DNA of 18,459 nucleotides from JAUYQR01 sp031377265 (GTDB lineage Bacteria > Pseudomonadota > Alphaproteobacteria > Rhodobacterales > Rhodobacteraceae): contig NZ_JANMET010000051.1 in assembly GCF_031377265.1 (NCBI RefSeq), forward strand, positions 1-18,459. Reading direction: 5' to 3'. Each line of letters begins with the position of its first letter. The stretch's first letter is position 1. Made by a program: the position numbers and the translations under genes. The notes beneath the pieces are model-generated. The model was not told the DNA's origin. It saw only the letters and a list, made by a program, of their open reading frames with translations, and searched no databases. Below, one piece after another: positions 1 to 6,450 of the stretch.

Positions 1-74
1 GTTCGGGCGTCGTCATCGGAGAGCCTCTAGCGGTTTCATCTGCCGCAAAGGGCGTCAGGCTTGTCCCGTCCCGT
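1..74 (-). other. Left-edge segment, possible start of another minus-strand gene
   Basis: No complete gene fits here. On the minus strand an AGAGG ribosome-binding-like sequence lies seven bases before an ATG at position 16, from which five codons (M-T-T-P-E) run open to the window edge. This could be the next gene of the integrated element, 58 bases after the stop of the hypothetical gene to its right. Five codons are too few to support a product call. Confidence 0.25.
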
Positions 75-764
75 CTAAATGGAGAAAAGGCGCGTCAGCG
101 GGCGAGTTTTTCCATTCGCGGCAAACAGCGAGAGGGATGGGGAATTGGTAGCTGTGCGGATCGCGGCAATTCGGTCTGGCGTCAGGTCGTTGATGGCCCG
201 CTTGCAATGGGGCACCACGTCCGCAACGTTGATGCCCAATAGCATGCAGACGTTTGCCACGGTCTTCCCATAGACACCGCTTGGCCCGCTTCCGTCAGCA
301 AGTCGTCCGATCTTCGGCACTTTCCCTTTCCCAATCAGGTGAACCTCGGCCAACGCAGCGGCGATCCGAAAGGCGGGCTCTTTCCTGGGACGCCCAAGCT
401 TGGCCTTGCCCGCCTCATGCTCCAAGTACTCCGCCCAGCGCAGAAGCCCGGGGCAAATAGCGTGAAGCGCTTCGACTGCCAAGCCAACATGATCGGGCCA
501 GCCACCATCTCGCTGATCTGGCGCAGTCGAATCCAGGTTGATCGACGTGCGCGTTTCATCTGACAACGCGGTCAATCCCTCGACAGCCGCGACAATAGAA
601 AGGCAAAGGCTGCGATGCTTCGCGGCTAAGTCCTTGGCGGCCCGCGAACTCGGTGCGACCAACCCGCCATCGGGCTTGAACGACGTTGCCAGCCAAACCC
701 GCCGCCAAGGGTCGACTCGCGCCCATCCGATCCTGTTCAGTTCTGCCTCAAGTTCTGACGTCAC
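75..764 (-). CDS. Hypothetical protein downstream of integrase (229 aa)
   Basis: I do not recognise this protein. The start chosen is the GTG at 764, which overlaps the integrase stop codon in the sequence GTGA, a typical translational-coupling junction. An in-frame ATG further upstream would add 61 residues, but those lie inside the integrase gene and read as its cysteine/arginine-rich shadow. The protein begins VTSELEAELNRIG and has no obvious signal peptide or membrane segment. A basic GRPRKE stretch at about residues 124-129 resembles an AT-hook core, and is followed by a likely helical AAALAEV segment and a glycine-rich GSGPSGVYGK stretch. Its coupling to the integrase suggests a cargo or accessory gene of the same integrated element, perhaps DNA-associated, but that is inference. 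The TAG stop is at 75-77. Confidence 0.65.
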   Translation of the reverse strand: MTSELEAELNRIGWARVDPWRRVWLATSFKPDGGLVAPSSRAAKDLAAKHRSLCLSIVAAVEGLTALSDETRTSINLDSTAPDQRDGGWPDHVGLAVEALHAICPGLLRWAEYLEHEAGKAKLGRPRKEPAFRIAAALAEVHLIGKGKVPKIGRLADGSGPSGVYGKTVANVCMLLGINVADVVPHCKRAINDLTPDRIAAIRTATNSPSLSLFAANGKTRPLTRLFSI

Positions 765-1960
765 GCGCGCACCAGTTGGACAACTTGCCCGGCCTGCCCG
801 GTCGCATACCGCGCCCAACCCTCCATCAGGTCGCGCCGTCTCTCGAACAAGTCCGAGCGCGCGTAGGCCCGCTCGACAGTGGTTCCCACAGAATGGGCAA
901 GGGCAGCCTCGGCAATCTCGAAGTCGGCACGGGCGCTTTCGCTGCACCAGTCGCGGAACGTCGAGCGGAAGCCATGGGTCGTGATCCGGTCGACCTTCAT
1001 TCGTCCGTAGAGGGCCTTGAAGGCCATGTCAGACATGATCTTGGCGTTGCCATCCTTGTCGCGCTGGGCGCTCGGAAAAATGAGGTTTGAATCGAGGCCC
1101 CTAACCTTGGCCAGCACAGCAAGCGCGGCCTCGGAGAGCGGCACCCGGTGGGCCCGTCGCGCCTTCATCCGTTCGGCTGGCACAGTCCACACTCCGACCT
1201 TCTCGTCGATCTCTCCCCAAGTCGCGCCCCGGATTTCACCGCTACGTGCGCAAGTCAGGATGGCGAACGCCAGGGCGCGGGCCGAGACGCCCTCGCGCTC
1301 GGACAGTTGCGCCATGAAGTCGGGCAGGTCGCGCCAATGCAGGGCGGCCATGTGGACCGCCGTGCGGTCGAAGGTATCAAGAGAGCGGATCGTGCCGCGC
1401 GCCGGGTTTGCCTCATGGTACTGGCCACGGTCAGTGGCATAGTCGATCACCTGCGCTACCCGGATTTTCAGCTTTCGGGCGGTCTCGTGCCGACTGCGCC
1501 AAAGCGGCTCCAGAACCCCGACAACATCGGGCCTGCGAATGTCCTCAATCGGGCGGTTGCCGATCTTGGGGAAGGCGTAGACCTCAAGGCAAGATAGCCA
1601 GCGCTTGGAATGGCTATTGGCCCATGTGGGGGCCTCCTTCGCGTGAAGCTGCCGCGCCGCCTGCTCGAACGTCTGCCGCTCGCGATGCTTCTCATCCAGC
1701 GGGTTGACCCCAACTCGGCATTGTTTGCGCATTTGCGCGGCCTGTTCGCGAGCCTCCGCAAGGCCAATGTCCTTGAGAGACCCCAGGCCGACCTCGACTC
1801 GGTAGGGCTTCCCCGTTCCCGTTGTCCTGCCCTTGATCGTGCCACGAAAGATCCATGAACGGGAGTCGGTCGACGACACGGACAGATAAAGCCCGTCGCC
1901 GTCCGCATGCACGCCAGGGGCCAGTTGCCCCTTCGCGCCTCTGTCCGTAAAGCTACCCAT
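761..1960 (-). CDS. Tyrosine-type site-specific integrase (P4/DUF4102 family)
   Basis: Site-specific recombinase that would integrate and excise a genomic island or prophage by strand exchange through a tyrosine-DNA intermediate. With the ATG at 1960 it has 399 residues, normal for P4-like integrases. The N-terminal portion (about residues 1-95, with DGLYLSV and SWIFRG) fits the DUF4102 arm-binding domain. A core-binding domain follows, then the catalytic domain with the full set R239 (ARSGE), K266, H329-x-x-R332 (HGFRSTFRDW), H356 (ALAHS) and nucleophile Y366 (ERAYARSD). A GGAG lies eight bases before ATG 1960, so this start is preferred to the GTG at 1969. It is coupled by GTGA to the downstream hypothetical gene. 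No tRNA gene or obvious attachment repeat is visible in the window, so the target site is unknown. The catalytic residues suggest it is active. Confidence 0.95.
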   Translation of the reverse strand: MGSFTDRGAKGQLAPGVHADGDGLYLSVSSTDSRSWIFRGTIKGRTTGTGKPYRVEVGLGSLKDIGLAEAREQAAQMRKQCRVGVNPLDEKHRERQTFEQAARQLHAKEAPTWANSHSKRWLSCLEVYAFPKIGNRPIEDIRRPDVVGVLEPLWRSRHETARKLKIRVAQVIDYATDRGQYHEANPARGTIRSLDTFDRTAVHMAALHWRDLPDFMAQLSEREGVSARALAFAILTCARSGEIRGATWGEIDEKVGVWTVPAERMKARRAHRVPLSEAALAVLAKVRGLDSNLIFPSAQRDKDGNAKIMSDMAFKALYGRMKVDRITTHGFRSTFRDWCSESARADFEIAEAALAHSVGTTVERAYARSDLFERRRDLMEGWARYATGQAGQVVQLVRA

Positions 1961-1980
1961 CCTTGTCACTCCACCGATTT

Positions 1981-2000
1981 TCCCGCCGCTTTCGGTGGGA
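1981..2000. repeat. Hairpin in the integrase leader
   Basis: Arms TCCCGCCG and CGGTGGGA flank the loop CTTT and pair over eight bases with one G-T wobble. It sits about 20 bases upstream of the integrase start codon, in its leader. It could influence integrase translation, end a transcript entering from the right, or belong to a recombinase/excisionase site. There is no T-tract on the plus side; on the minus side it is followed by AAAAT. The role is unassigned. Confidence 0.4.
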
Positions 2001-2424
2001 TTGCCTGATCTGCCCTAAGATCAATTGCTACAGGGAACCGAACTTAGTATCAATAAAACAAGGACAAAACGAGGCTCAATGAGACAATGGCAGACGGTAG
2101 TTCGGTGGCCCCCCTCGCCACCACTAAAGCCTCCAGCACAGTGCCGCCGATGCAGCAAAACTGGCAGTCAGCCGGGTTTCTGCCGACTCGCTTACTGTTG
2201 CTGGTACCGGTCTTGACGACGCAATCGATCGTTCGCCGGTCCGCCAACATCAAACCAACAGCCAGCAGTTGCCGCATGACAGTGTTGCGCGCCACGAGCA
2301 GAGTGCTTGACAAAGGTTGACGGTTGACTTGGACCCCGGAGGAACCGACTGTTCCGCTAGTCTGCACTTGGTTTGGGGCCGGTGGTCACAAGTTCATGCC
2401 TCTGACCTGAGAGAACAGCCTCAC

Positions 2425-2438
2425 TCGTGCTTGCACGA
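2425..2438. repeat. Inverted repeat before the decarboxylase start
   Basis: TCGTGC-TT-GCACGA is a perfect 6-bp inverted repeat with a two-base centre. It directly abuts the AAAGGA ribosome-binding sequence of the following gene (TTG start at 2450). It could be a repressor operator or a small hairpin that affects ribosome access. Neither is demonstrated. Confidence 0.4.
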
Positions 2439-2449
2439 AAGGAATTGAT

Positions 2450-3427
2450 TTGGTTCGACTTTACGACAGCCAGAAACGGATTCTCGTTACCGGCGGAGCG
2501 GGGTTCATCGGCTCGCACCTGATCGACCGTTTATTGGCCCAGGGGCACGAGATCATCTGTGCGGATAACCTGTTCACCGGCACGAAGCGCAACATCGAAC
2601 ACTTGCTGGGCCATCCGCGGTTCGAATTCCTGCGCCATGACGTGACCTTTCCGCTGTATGTCGAAGTCGACGAAATCTACAACCTCGCCTGCCCGGCGTC
2701 GCCAGTGCATTATCAACACGATCCGGTACAGACCACCAAGACCTCGGTTCTTGGCGCGATCAACATGCTGGGTCTGGCCAAGCGGTTGAAGTGCAAGATC
2801 TTCCAGGCATCCACCAGCGAGGTCTACGGCGACCCTCTGGTTCATCCGCAGCCCGAAAGCTATTGGGGCAGCGTGAATCCGATTGGTCCTCGGGCCTGCT
2901 ATGACGAAGGCAAGCGCTGTGCGGAGACGTTGTTTTTCGACTACCATCGCATGCATCGGACCGAGATCAAGGTCGTGCGGCTGTTCAATACCTATGGCCC
3001 CCGGATGCATCATGCAGATGGTCGCGTCGTATCGAACTTCGTGGTGCAGGCCTTGAAGGGCGAGCCGATCACGATCTACGGCGACGGGTCGCAAACCCGG
3101 TCGTTCTGCTATGTTGACGATGTGGTGGACGGCTGCATTCGCCTGATGGAAACCGGGCCGGAGGTGACCGGACCGGTCAATCTGGGCAACCCCCAGGAAT
3201 TCACGATCCGCCAGTTGGCGCAGTCTGTGATGGCGATTGTGGGCAGGTCCGCGGACATCGTCTTCAAGGACCTGCCCCAGGACGACCCGCGCCAGCGACA
3301 GCCGGATGCAGCCCTTGCGGAACGCCTGTTGCACTGGCAGCCAAGCGTTTCGTTGCAGCAAGGGTTGGAACATACAGTAGATTACTTCCGCATCAGGCTT
3401 GCGGAGCTGGGTATTCCGGCCGGGTGA
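2450..3427 (+). CDS. UDP-glucuronate decarboxylase (UDP-xylose synthase), SDR family
   Basis: Extended short-chain dehydrogenase/reductase that most likely converts UDP-glucuronate to UDP-xylose with tightly bound NAD, supplying xylose units for surface polysaccharide in the cytoplasm. The Rossmann motif is G15-x2-G18-x2-G21 in TGGAGFIGS; the active site includes the STSEVYG segment (S121-G127) and Y151-x3-K155 (CYDEGK). The segments YNLACPASPVHYQ, RLFNTYGPRM and GDGSQTRSFCYV are characteristic of UXS-type decarboxylases rather than RmlB. The 325-residue length is normal. The start is a TTG preceded by AAAGGA six bases upstream; no better in-frame start precedes the Rossmann fold. It stands alone, between an integrase and cobQ, and its base composition is visibly less GC-rich than the cob genes, so it may belong to the transferred segment. 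A related sugar-nucleotide epimerase/dehydratase role cannot be fully excluded. Confidence 0.9.
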   Translation: MVRLYDSQKRILVTGGAGFIGSHLIDRLLAQGHEIICADNLFTGTKRNIEHLLGHPRFEFLRHDVTFPLYVEVDEIYNLACPASPVHYQHDPVQTTKTSVLGAINMLGLAKRLKCKIFQASTSEVYGDPLVHPQPESYWGSVNPIGPRACYDEGKRCAETLFFDYHRMHRTEIKVVRLFNTYGPRMHHADGRVVSNFVVQALKGEPITIYGDGSQTRSFCYVDDVVDGCIRLMETGPEVTGPVNLGNPQEFTIRQLAQSVMAIVGRSADIVFKDLPQDDPRQRQPDAALAERLLHWQPSVSLQQGLEHTVDYFRIRLAELGIPAG

Positions 3428-3494
3428 ACCCCGATGCTGCCCTGCGAAGCCGTGGTTTTCCGCGCTAGCATGTCGTTCGCGGGCATCGACGGAG

Positions 3495-3521
3495 TTTGCA
3501 ATCAACGCTATGTCATTTGCA
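3495..3521. promoter_or_regulatory. TTTGCA direct repeats upstream of cobQ
   Basis: Two TTTGCA copies at 3495-3500 and 3516-3521 are spaced 21 bases start to start, two helical turns, inside the 237-base gap before cobQ. This spacing would suit a dimeric regulator, but the six-base length makes chance occurrence possible. No cobalamin riboswitch signature was found in this gap. Confidence 0.2.
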
Positions 3522-3664
3522 GGATAGGCCGCGTCTGTAACCGCGAATTGTTCGAGACGCAGCGGACAAGCAGAGTAGACACAGTCGATGAACGCCTTTC
3601 GATCTTTCTCAGGGGCCTGCTACCCAAAGTGCGTTTCAGGCTTCACGCTAAAGGACCTCTTCCG

Positions 3665-5110
3665 GTGACCGCGAGGCTGATGATCCAAGGGGCGGGTTCC
3701 AACGTGGGCAAATCCTTGCTGGTGGCGGGCTTGTGTCGGGTCTTCGCCCGCCAGGGGTTGGCCGTGCGCCCGTTCAAACCGCAGAACATGTCGAACAATG
3801 CCGCCGTGGCAACGGGGGGCGAGATCGGCCGTGCACAGGCCTTGCAGGCGCGCGCGGCTGGCGTGGCCCCTACGGTCCACATGAACCCGGTGCTGCTGAA
3901 GCCGGAATCCGAAACCGGTGCTCAGGTCATTGTCCAGGGTCAGCGGCTCACCACAGTCCGGGCGCGGGATTATGCCCGGCTGAAACCCGATCTGATGGCC
4001 CCTGTGCTGGACAGCTTTGGCCGCCTCTGCGCTGAGGCTGACATCGTCATCGTCGAAGGCGCGGGCAGCCCAGCCGAAGTGAACCTGCGCGCGGGCGATA
4101 TCGCCAACATGGGCTTTGCGCGCGCCGCCGGGGTGCCCGTGGTGCTGGTGGGCGATATCGACCGGGGCGGGGTAATCGCGCAACTGGTGGGCACCCAAGC
4201 CGTGATCGACCCGGAAGATGCGGCGATGATCCGCGGCTTCATGGTCAACAAGTTCCGCGGCGATCCCCGCCTGTTCGATGATGGCTACCAGTTCATCAAG
4301 GACCGTACCGGCTGGCCTGGTTTCGGCGTGGTTCCCTGGTTTGCCGAAGCCCACCGCCTGCCCGCCGAGGATGCCGCTGATCTGGCCGGATCGCGGGGCA
4401 CAGGCAGCTTTCTCATCGCCGTGCCGCAATTGTCGCGGATTGCCAACTTCGATGACCTCGATCCTCTCGCGCAGGAACCGGGCGTCACCTTGCAGATGAT
4501 CCCTGCGGGTCGCCCGTTGCCGGTCGAGGCCGACCTGATCATCCTGCCGGGCAGCAAGGCCACCATCGCCGACCTTGCCTATTTGCGTGCGCAGGGTTGG
4601 GATATTGACCTTGCCGCAGCCCTGCGCCGCGGCGCGCGCGTCCTGGGTCTTTGCGGCGGCTATCAAATGCTGGGCCAAACCATCGCCGACCCTCAAGGCA
4701 TCGAAGGCCCTGCGGGATCTGTTCCCGGCCTTGGCCTGCTTAACGTGGCTACCGTCATGAACGCCGATAAGCGGGTGACGGAAACCATGGCCACCCATAT
4801 CGCGTCAGGGGCGCCGGTACGCGGCTACGAGATCCATATCGGGCGCACCGACGGCCCCGATCGTGCGACGCCGTTGTTCGATGTGGCAGGGCAGCCGGAA
4901 GGCGCCATAAGACCGGATGGGCGGGTTATGGGCAGCTACTTGCATGGCATGTTTGCCGCTGACGGTTTTCGTCGCCGCTTCCTCGCCGATCTCGGGGCAA
5001 CTCCGGGCAACACGGGCTATGACTCAACCGTGGACCGCACGCTCGACGCCTTGGCTGACCATCTGGAAACCCACGTCGATTGCCCGGGCCTGTTGGCGCT
5101 GGCCTCCTGA
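3665..5110 (+). CDS. cobQ: Cobyric acid synthase CobQ
   Basis: Catalyses the ATP- and glutamine-dependent amidation of side chains b, d, e and g of adenosylcobyrinic acid a,c-diamide to give adenosylcobyric acid. The start chosen is the GTG at 3665, with AAGGA nine bases upstream, giving 481 residues, the usual family size. An upstream ATG would add 77 residues that do not resemble CobQ. The N-terminal synthetase domain carries a P-loop-like GAGSNVGKS (residues 9-17), followed by PFKPQNMSNNA, and then GDIDRGGV. The C-terminal class I glutamine amidotransferase domain has the nucleophile Cys330 in GLCGGYQMLG and the catalytic His427 in SYLHGMF. It is not in the main cob operon and converges with cobO. 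A hairpin follows the stop codon. Confidence 0.97.
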   Translation: MTARLMIQGAGSNVGKSLLVAGLCRVFARQGLAVRPFKPQNMSNNAAVATGGEIGRAQALQARAAGVAPTVHMNPVLLKPESETGAQVIVQGQRLTTVRARDYARLKPDLMAPVLDSFGRLCAEADIVIVEGAGSPAEVNLRAGDIANMGFARAAGVPVVLVGDIDRGGVIAQLVGTQAVIDPEDAAMIRGFMVNKFRGDPRLFDDGYQFIKDRTGWPGFGVVPWFAEAHRLPAEDAADLAGSRGTGSFLIAVPQLSRIANFDDLDPLAQEPGVTLQMIPAGRPLPVEADLIILPGSKATIADLAYLRAQGWDIDLAAALRRGARVLGLCGGYQMLGQTIADPQGIEGPAGSVPGLGLLNVATVMNADKRVTETMATHIASGAPVRGYEIHIGRTDGPDRATPLFDVAGQPEGAIRPDGRVMGSYLHGMFAADGFRRRFLADLGATPGNTGYDSTVDRTLDALADHLETHVDCPGLLALAS

Positions 5111-5124
5111 CCAAGGCTGCAACG

Positions 5125-5168
5125 GGGGGGCCGTCTGCCCCCCTCCGGGACCGCGAGCCGCGGTCCCG
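5125..5168 (+). terminator. Tandem GC hairpins after cobQ
   Basis: Two consecutive inverted repeats follow the cobQ stop by about 15 bases. The first is GGGGGG (5125-5130) and CCCCCC (5138-5143) around CCGTCTG. The second is a perfect 10-bp stem CGGGACCGCG (5146-5155) and CGCGGTCCCG (5159-5168) around AGC. No T-tract follows, so if this terminates cobQ it is not a canonical intrinsic terminator; Rho dependence or a role as a mRNA 3'-end barrier is possible. Confidence 0.45.
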
Positions 5169-5197
5169 CCCCCCGAGGATACTTCTCCAGAGAGGAA
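5169..5197 (+). repeat. Intergenic repeat, copy 1
   Basis: Begins with a run of C, continues GAGGATACTTCTCC and ends AGAGAGGAA. It matches the reverse complement of 5340-5367 and the segment 13745-13774, with small differences in the middle. It follows a strong hairpin, as the other copies do. The function is unknown; a REP-like dispersed intergenic element is the likely class. Confidence 0.6.
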
Positions 5198-5207
5198 AAC
5201 CATCGAG

Positions 5208-5239
5208 TTAACTGCGCCTTAACCCTCTCCACCCATAGT
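5208..5239 (+). promoter_or_regulatory. CtrA-type box TTAA-N7-TTAA with possible -10
   Basis: TTAA at 5208-5211 and TTAA at 5219-5222 are separated by exactly seven bases (CTGCGCC), the consensus for a full binding site of the alphaproteobacterial cell-cycle regulator CtrA. A weak -10-like CATAGT lies at 5234-5239. If used, transcription would run rightward into the 27-codon ORF at 5267 and be antisense to the trailing region of cobO. The match is to the consensus only; binding is inference. Confidence 0.45.
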
Positions 5240-5266
5240 GAGAGGGCGGTACAGGCGGGGACGCCG

Positions 5267-5350
5267 ATGACCGTCAGAGGGGAAGACGCCCCGCCGGCCG
5301 GCTCGACGGGCGGCGGGGTGTCCGAACCCTATTGGTGGCTTCCTCTCTGA
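5267..5350 (+). CDS. Possible 27-aa small ORF downstream of CtrA-type box
   Basis: ATG at 5267, preceded by GGCGGGG six bases upstream, opens a 27-codon frame that starts MTVRGEDAPPAG and ends SEPYWWLPL. The stop TGA at 5348-5350 falls inside repeat copy 2, so the last few codons are made from repeat sequence. It may be a genuine small protein, the stub of a longer gene cut off by the repeat, or chance. I do not recognise it. The aromatic PYWW tail and the upstream CtrA-type box are the only reasons to list it. Confidence 0.25.
   Translation: MTVRGEDAPPAGSTGGGVSEPYWWLPL
5290..5320. repeat. GC-rich inverted repeat inside the convergent region
   Basis: A CCCCGCCG arm followed about 14 bases later by CGGCGGGG forms a potential 8-bp hairpin within the small-ORF segment. 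It may act as a transcription end signal for either convergent gene, but no T-tract accompanies it. Confidence 0.3.
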
Positions 5351-5367
5351 GAAATATCCTCCGGGGG
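5340..5367 (-). repeat. Intergenic repeat, copy 2 (inverted)
   Basis: Read on the minus strand it is a run of five C, then GGAGGATATTTCTC, then AGAGAGGAA. It faces copy 1 across about 142 bases containing the CtrA-type box. On the minus strand it is preceded by the hairpin at 5369-5389, so the order hairpin then repeat is the same as for the other copies. Confidence 0.65.
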
Positions 5368-5368
5368 T

Positions 5369-5389
5369 CCGGGGGTGGAAAACCCCCGG
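5369..5389 (-). terminator. Perfect 8-bp hairpin downstream of cobO
   Basis: CCGGGGGT (5369-5376) and ACCCCCGG (5382-5389) flank GGAAA. It lies about 105 bases after the cobO stop in the direction of cobO transcription and before repeat copy 2. No T-tract follows. It may limit read-through from cobO, or may simply be the invariant hairpin part of the repeat element; a hairpin with the same GGGGGT/ACCCCC core occurs at 13657-13673. Confidence 0.4.
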
Positions 5390-5494
5390 TCCTGCGCACG
5401 GGGATCAGGCGAACCCGCAGTCGCTTTCCGTGGAAACGCCGGCCGAGCGGGGCTCGATTCCCCCGAGGGCGGCATCCTGTCTCAGGTCAATGGC

Positions 5495-6130
5495 TCAGAA
5501 CTCCACCCCGGCCTGCGCCTTGATGCCGGACCGGAACGGGTGCTTGATCAGCGTCATCTCGGTCACCAGATCCGCCGCCTCGATCAGCGCCTCCTTGGCG
5601 TTGCGCCCGGTCAGCACGACATGCGTCAGGGGCGGCTTTTCCGCCGCCAGGAACGCCAGCACCTCGTCCAGATCAAGATAATCATAGCGCAGCGCGATGT
5701 TGATCTCGTCCAGCAGCACCAGCCGGATCGCCGGATCGCGGATCAGTTCTTTCGCCTTTTCCCAACCTGCCCGCGCCGCTGCAATGTCACGCGTCTTGTC
5801 TTGCGTCTCCCAGGTAAAGCCTTCGCCCATTGCGTGAAACTGGCACATGTCGGCGAAATTCGTCGTCAACAGACGCCGCTCGCCGGTATCCCACGCCCCC
5901 TTGATGAACTGCACCACCGCGCAGGGCATCTCATGCGCGATGCAGCGCAGGATCATCCCGAAACCGCTGGAGGATTTTCCTTTCCCCGCCCCGGTATGGA
6001 CGATGATCAAGCCCTTCTGACCCTCTTTCCCCGCCATGATCTTGTCGCGCGCGGCCTTCTTCTTGGCCATCTTCGAGGCATGGCGGGCGAGGTCCGCCTC
6101 GGCATCTGGTGTCGTTACGTCTTCGGTCAT
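5495..6130 (-). CDS. cobO: Corrinoid adenosyltransferase CobO
   Basis: Transfers the adenosyl group of ATP to the cobalt of reduced cobyrinic acid a,c-diamide (and other corrinoids), forming the Co-C bond of adenosylcobalamin; CobA/BtuR/CobO family, cytoplasmic. The P-loop GAGKGKS lies at about residues 47-53, followed by GFGMILRC, VVQFIKGAW, LLDEIN, and HVVLTGRNA, all typical of the family. The ATG at 6130 gives 211 residues, the usual length; an in-frame TTG at 6151 would add seven residues. AGGA lies 11 bases before the ATG. It diverges from the riboswitch-controlled operon and converges with cobQ. Its own leader is too short to hold a riboswitch, so its regulation is probably separate. 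Confidence 0.96.
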   Translation of the reverse strand: MTEDVTTPDAEADLARHASKMAKKKAARDKIMAGKEGQKGLIIVHTGAGKGKSSSGFGMILRCIAHEMPCAVVQFIKGAWDTGERRLLTTNFADMCQFHAMGEGFTWETQDKTRDIAAARAGWEKAKELIRDPAIRLVLLDEINIALRYDYLDLDEVLAFLAAEKPPLTHVVLTGRNAKEALIEAADLVTEMTLIKHPFRSGIKAQAGVEF

Positions 6131-6144
6131 GGTCGGTGGTGTCC

Positions 6145-6180
6145 TTGACAAGGCAGGGTATCATGCCTCAGGTGATCTGG
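6145..6180 (+). promoter_or_regulatory. Candidate promoter for the cob operon leader
   Basis: A perfect TTGACA lies at 6145-6150, 29 bases before the first paired base of the riboswitch aptamer, which is where a -35 element should be if transcription begins at the aptamer. No good TATAAT-like -10 is seen at the matching distance (6168-6173 reads TCAGGT), so the call rests on the -35 and its spacing. It overlaps the 5' end of the divergent cobO. Confidence 0.35.
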
Positions 6181-6371
6181 TGTTGGTTCCTGTTTATGAC
6201 AGGCGAAGAGGGAATGCGACAGAGGGCCGCCTGACGAACTTGGCCCCCAAAGCGCAGCCGCCCCCGCGACCGTGACCGGAAAGGTCCCTGATGCCACTGG
6301 CCGCAAGGTACGGGAAGGCAAGGGACCGTTGGGGAAGCCCAGAATCCGCAAGCCGGGAGACCTGCCAGCAC
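6180..6371 (+). ncRNA. Cobalamin (B12) riboswitch aptamer
   Basis: Cis-acting RNA that binds adenosylcobalamin or a related corrinoid and lowers expression of the downstream operon. The closing stem P1 is GTGTTGG (6180-6186) with CCAGCAC (6365-6371). Conserved segments occur in order: GGTTCCTG near 6185, GAAGAGGGAATGCGAC near 6205-6220, the CCCCCGCGACCGTGACC segment near 6261, the core GCCACTGG at 6293-6300, GGGAAGGC near 6312, and the B12 box AGCCGGGAGACCTGCC at 6351-6366. These match the cobalamin riboswitch family (Rfam RF00174) in order and spacing. It lies upstream of the DUF1636 gene and cobW-cobN, so it likely controls the long rightward operon. Confidence 0.96.
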
Positions 6372-6411
6372 ATGTGACTGAACCGGCGGACGGGGTGTTC
6401 CGCGACCGGCA

Positions 6412-6450
6412 GAAGGATGCAATTCGCATCCCTCTCTGGCCCTTTCCCCA
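6412..6450 (+). terminator. Riboswitch expression platform hairpin
   Basis: GGATGC (6415-6420) and GCATCC (6426-6431) form a perfect 6-bp stem around AATTC, followed by the pyrimidine-rich CTCTCTGGCCCTTTCCCC. It lies between the aptamer and the ribosome-binding site. It resembles the terminator position in riboswitches of this class but lacks a run of T, so termination may be Rho-assisted or control may act on translation. The AAGGA ribosome site lies 30 bases further on. Confidence 0.4.

Larger units (their letters stand above)
1970..2449. other. Non-coding region between integrase and UDP-glucuronate decarboxylase
   Basis: These 480 bases hold no convincing gene. Short open frames exist on both strands, but they lack supporting ribosome sites and recognisable sequence. 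Visible elements are the hairpin at 1981-2000, three TTGAC repeats at 2307-2329, a small inverted repeat GGAAC-N5-GTTCC at 2341-2355, and a 6-bp inverted repeat just before the decarboxylase. The segment probably holds the divergent promoters of the integrase and the decarboxylase, and may contain one end of the integrated element, but no tRNA or attachment core could be identified. Confidence 0.5.

Noticed and set aside
2307..2329. Three TTGAC repeats as -35 elements for the decarboxylase
   Set aside because: No acceptable -10 sequence occurs 16-18 bases after any of them.
2341..2355. GGAAC-N5-GTTCC as an ECF sigma or LexA site
   Set aside because: The spacing and second half do not match the EcfG (GGAAC-N16-17-GTT) or alphaproteobacterial LexA (GAAC-N7-GAAC) patterns.
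2050..2367. Possible small genes on both strands between the integrase and the decarboxylase
   Set aside because: No ribosome-binding support and no recognisable sequence. The two frames overlap each other almost completely, so at most one could be real.
3434..3664. N-terminal extension of CobQ by 77 residues
   Set aside because: The extension does not resemble CobQ, and GTG at 3665 has a good ribosome-binding sequence and gives the normal family length.
5448..5466. tRNA T-arm-like stem-loop GGGG-CTCGATT-CCCC
   Set aside because: It lacks the conserved TTC of the T loop, and no D-arm, anticodon arm or acceptor stem pairs around it. It is a chance hairpin downstream of cobO.
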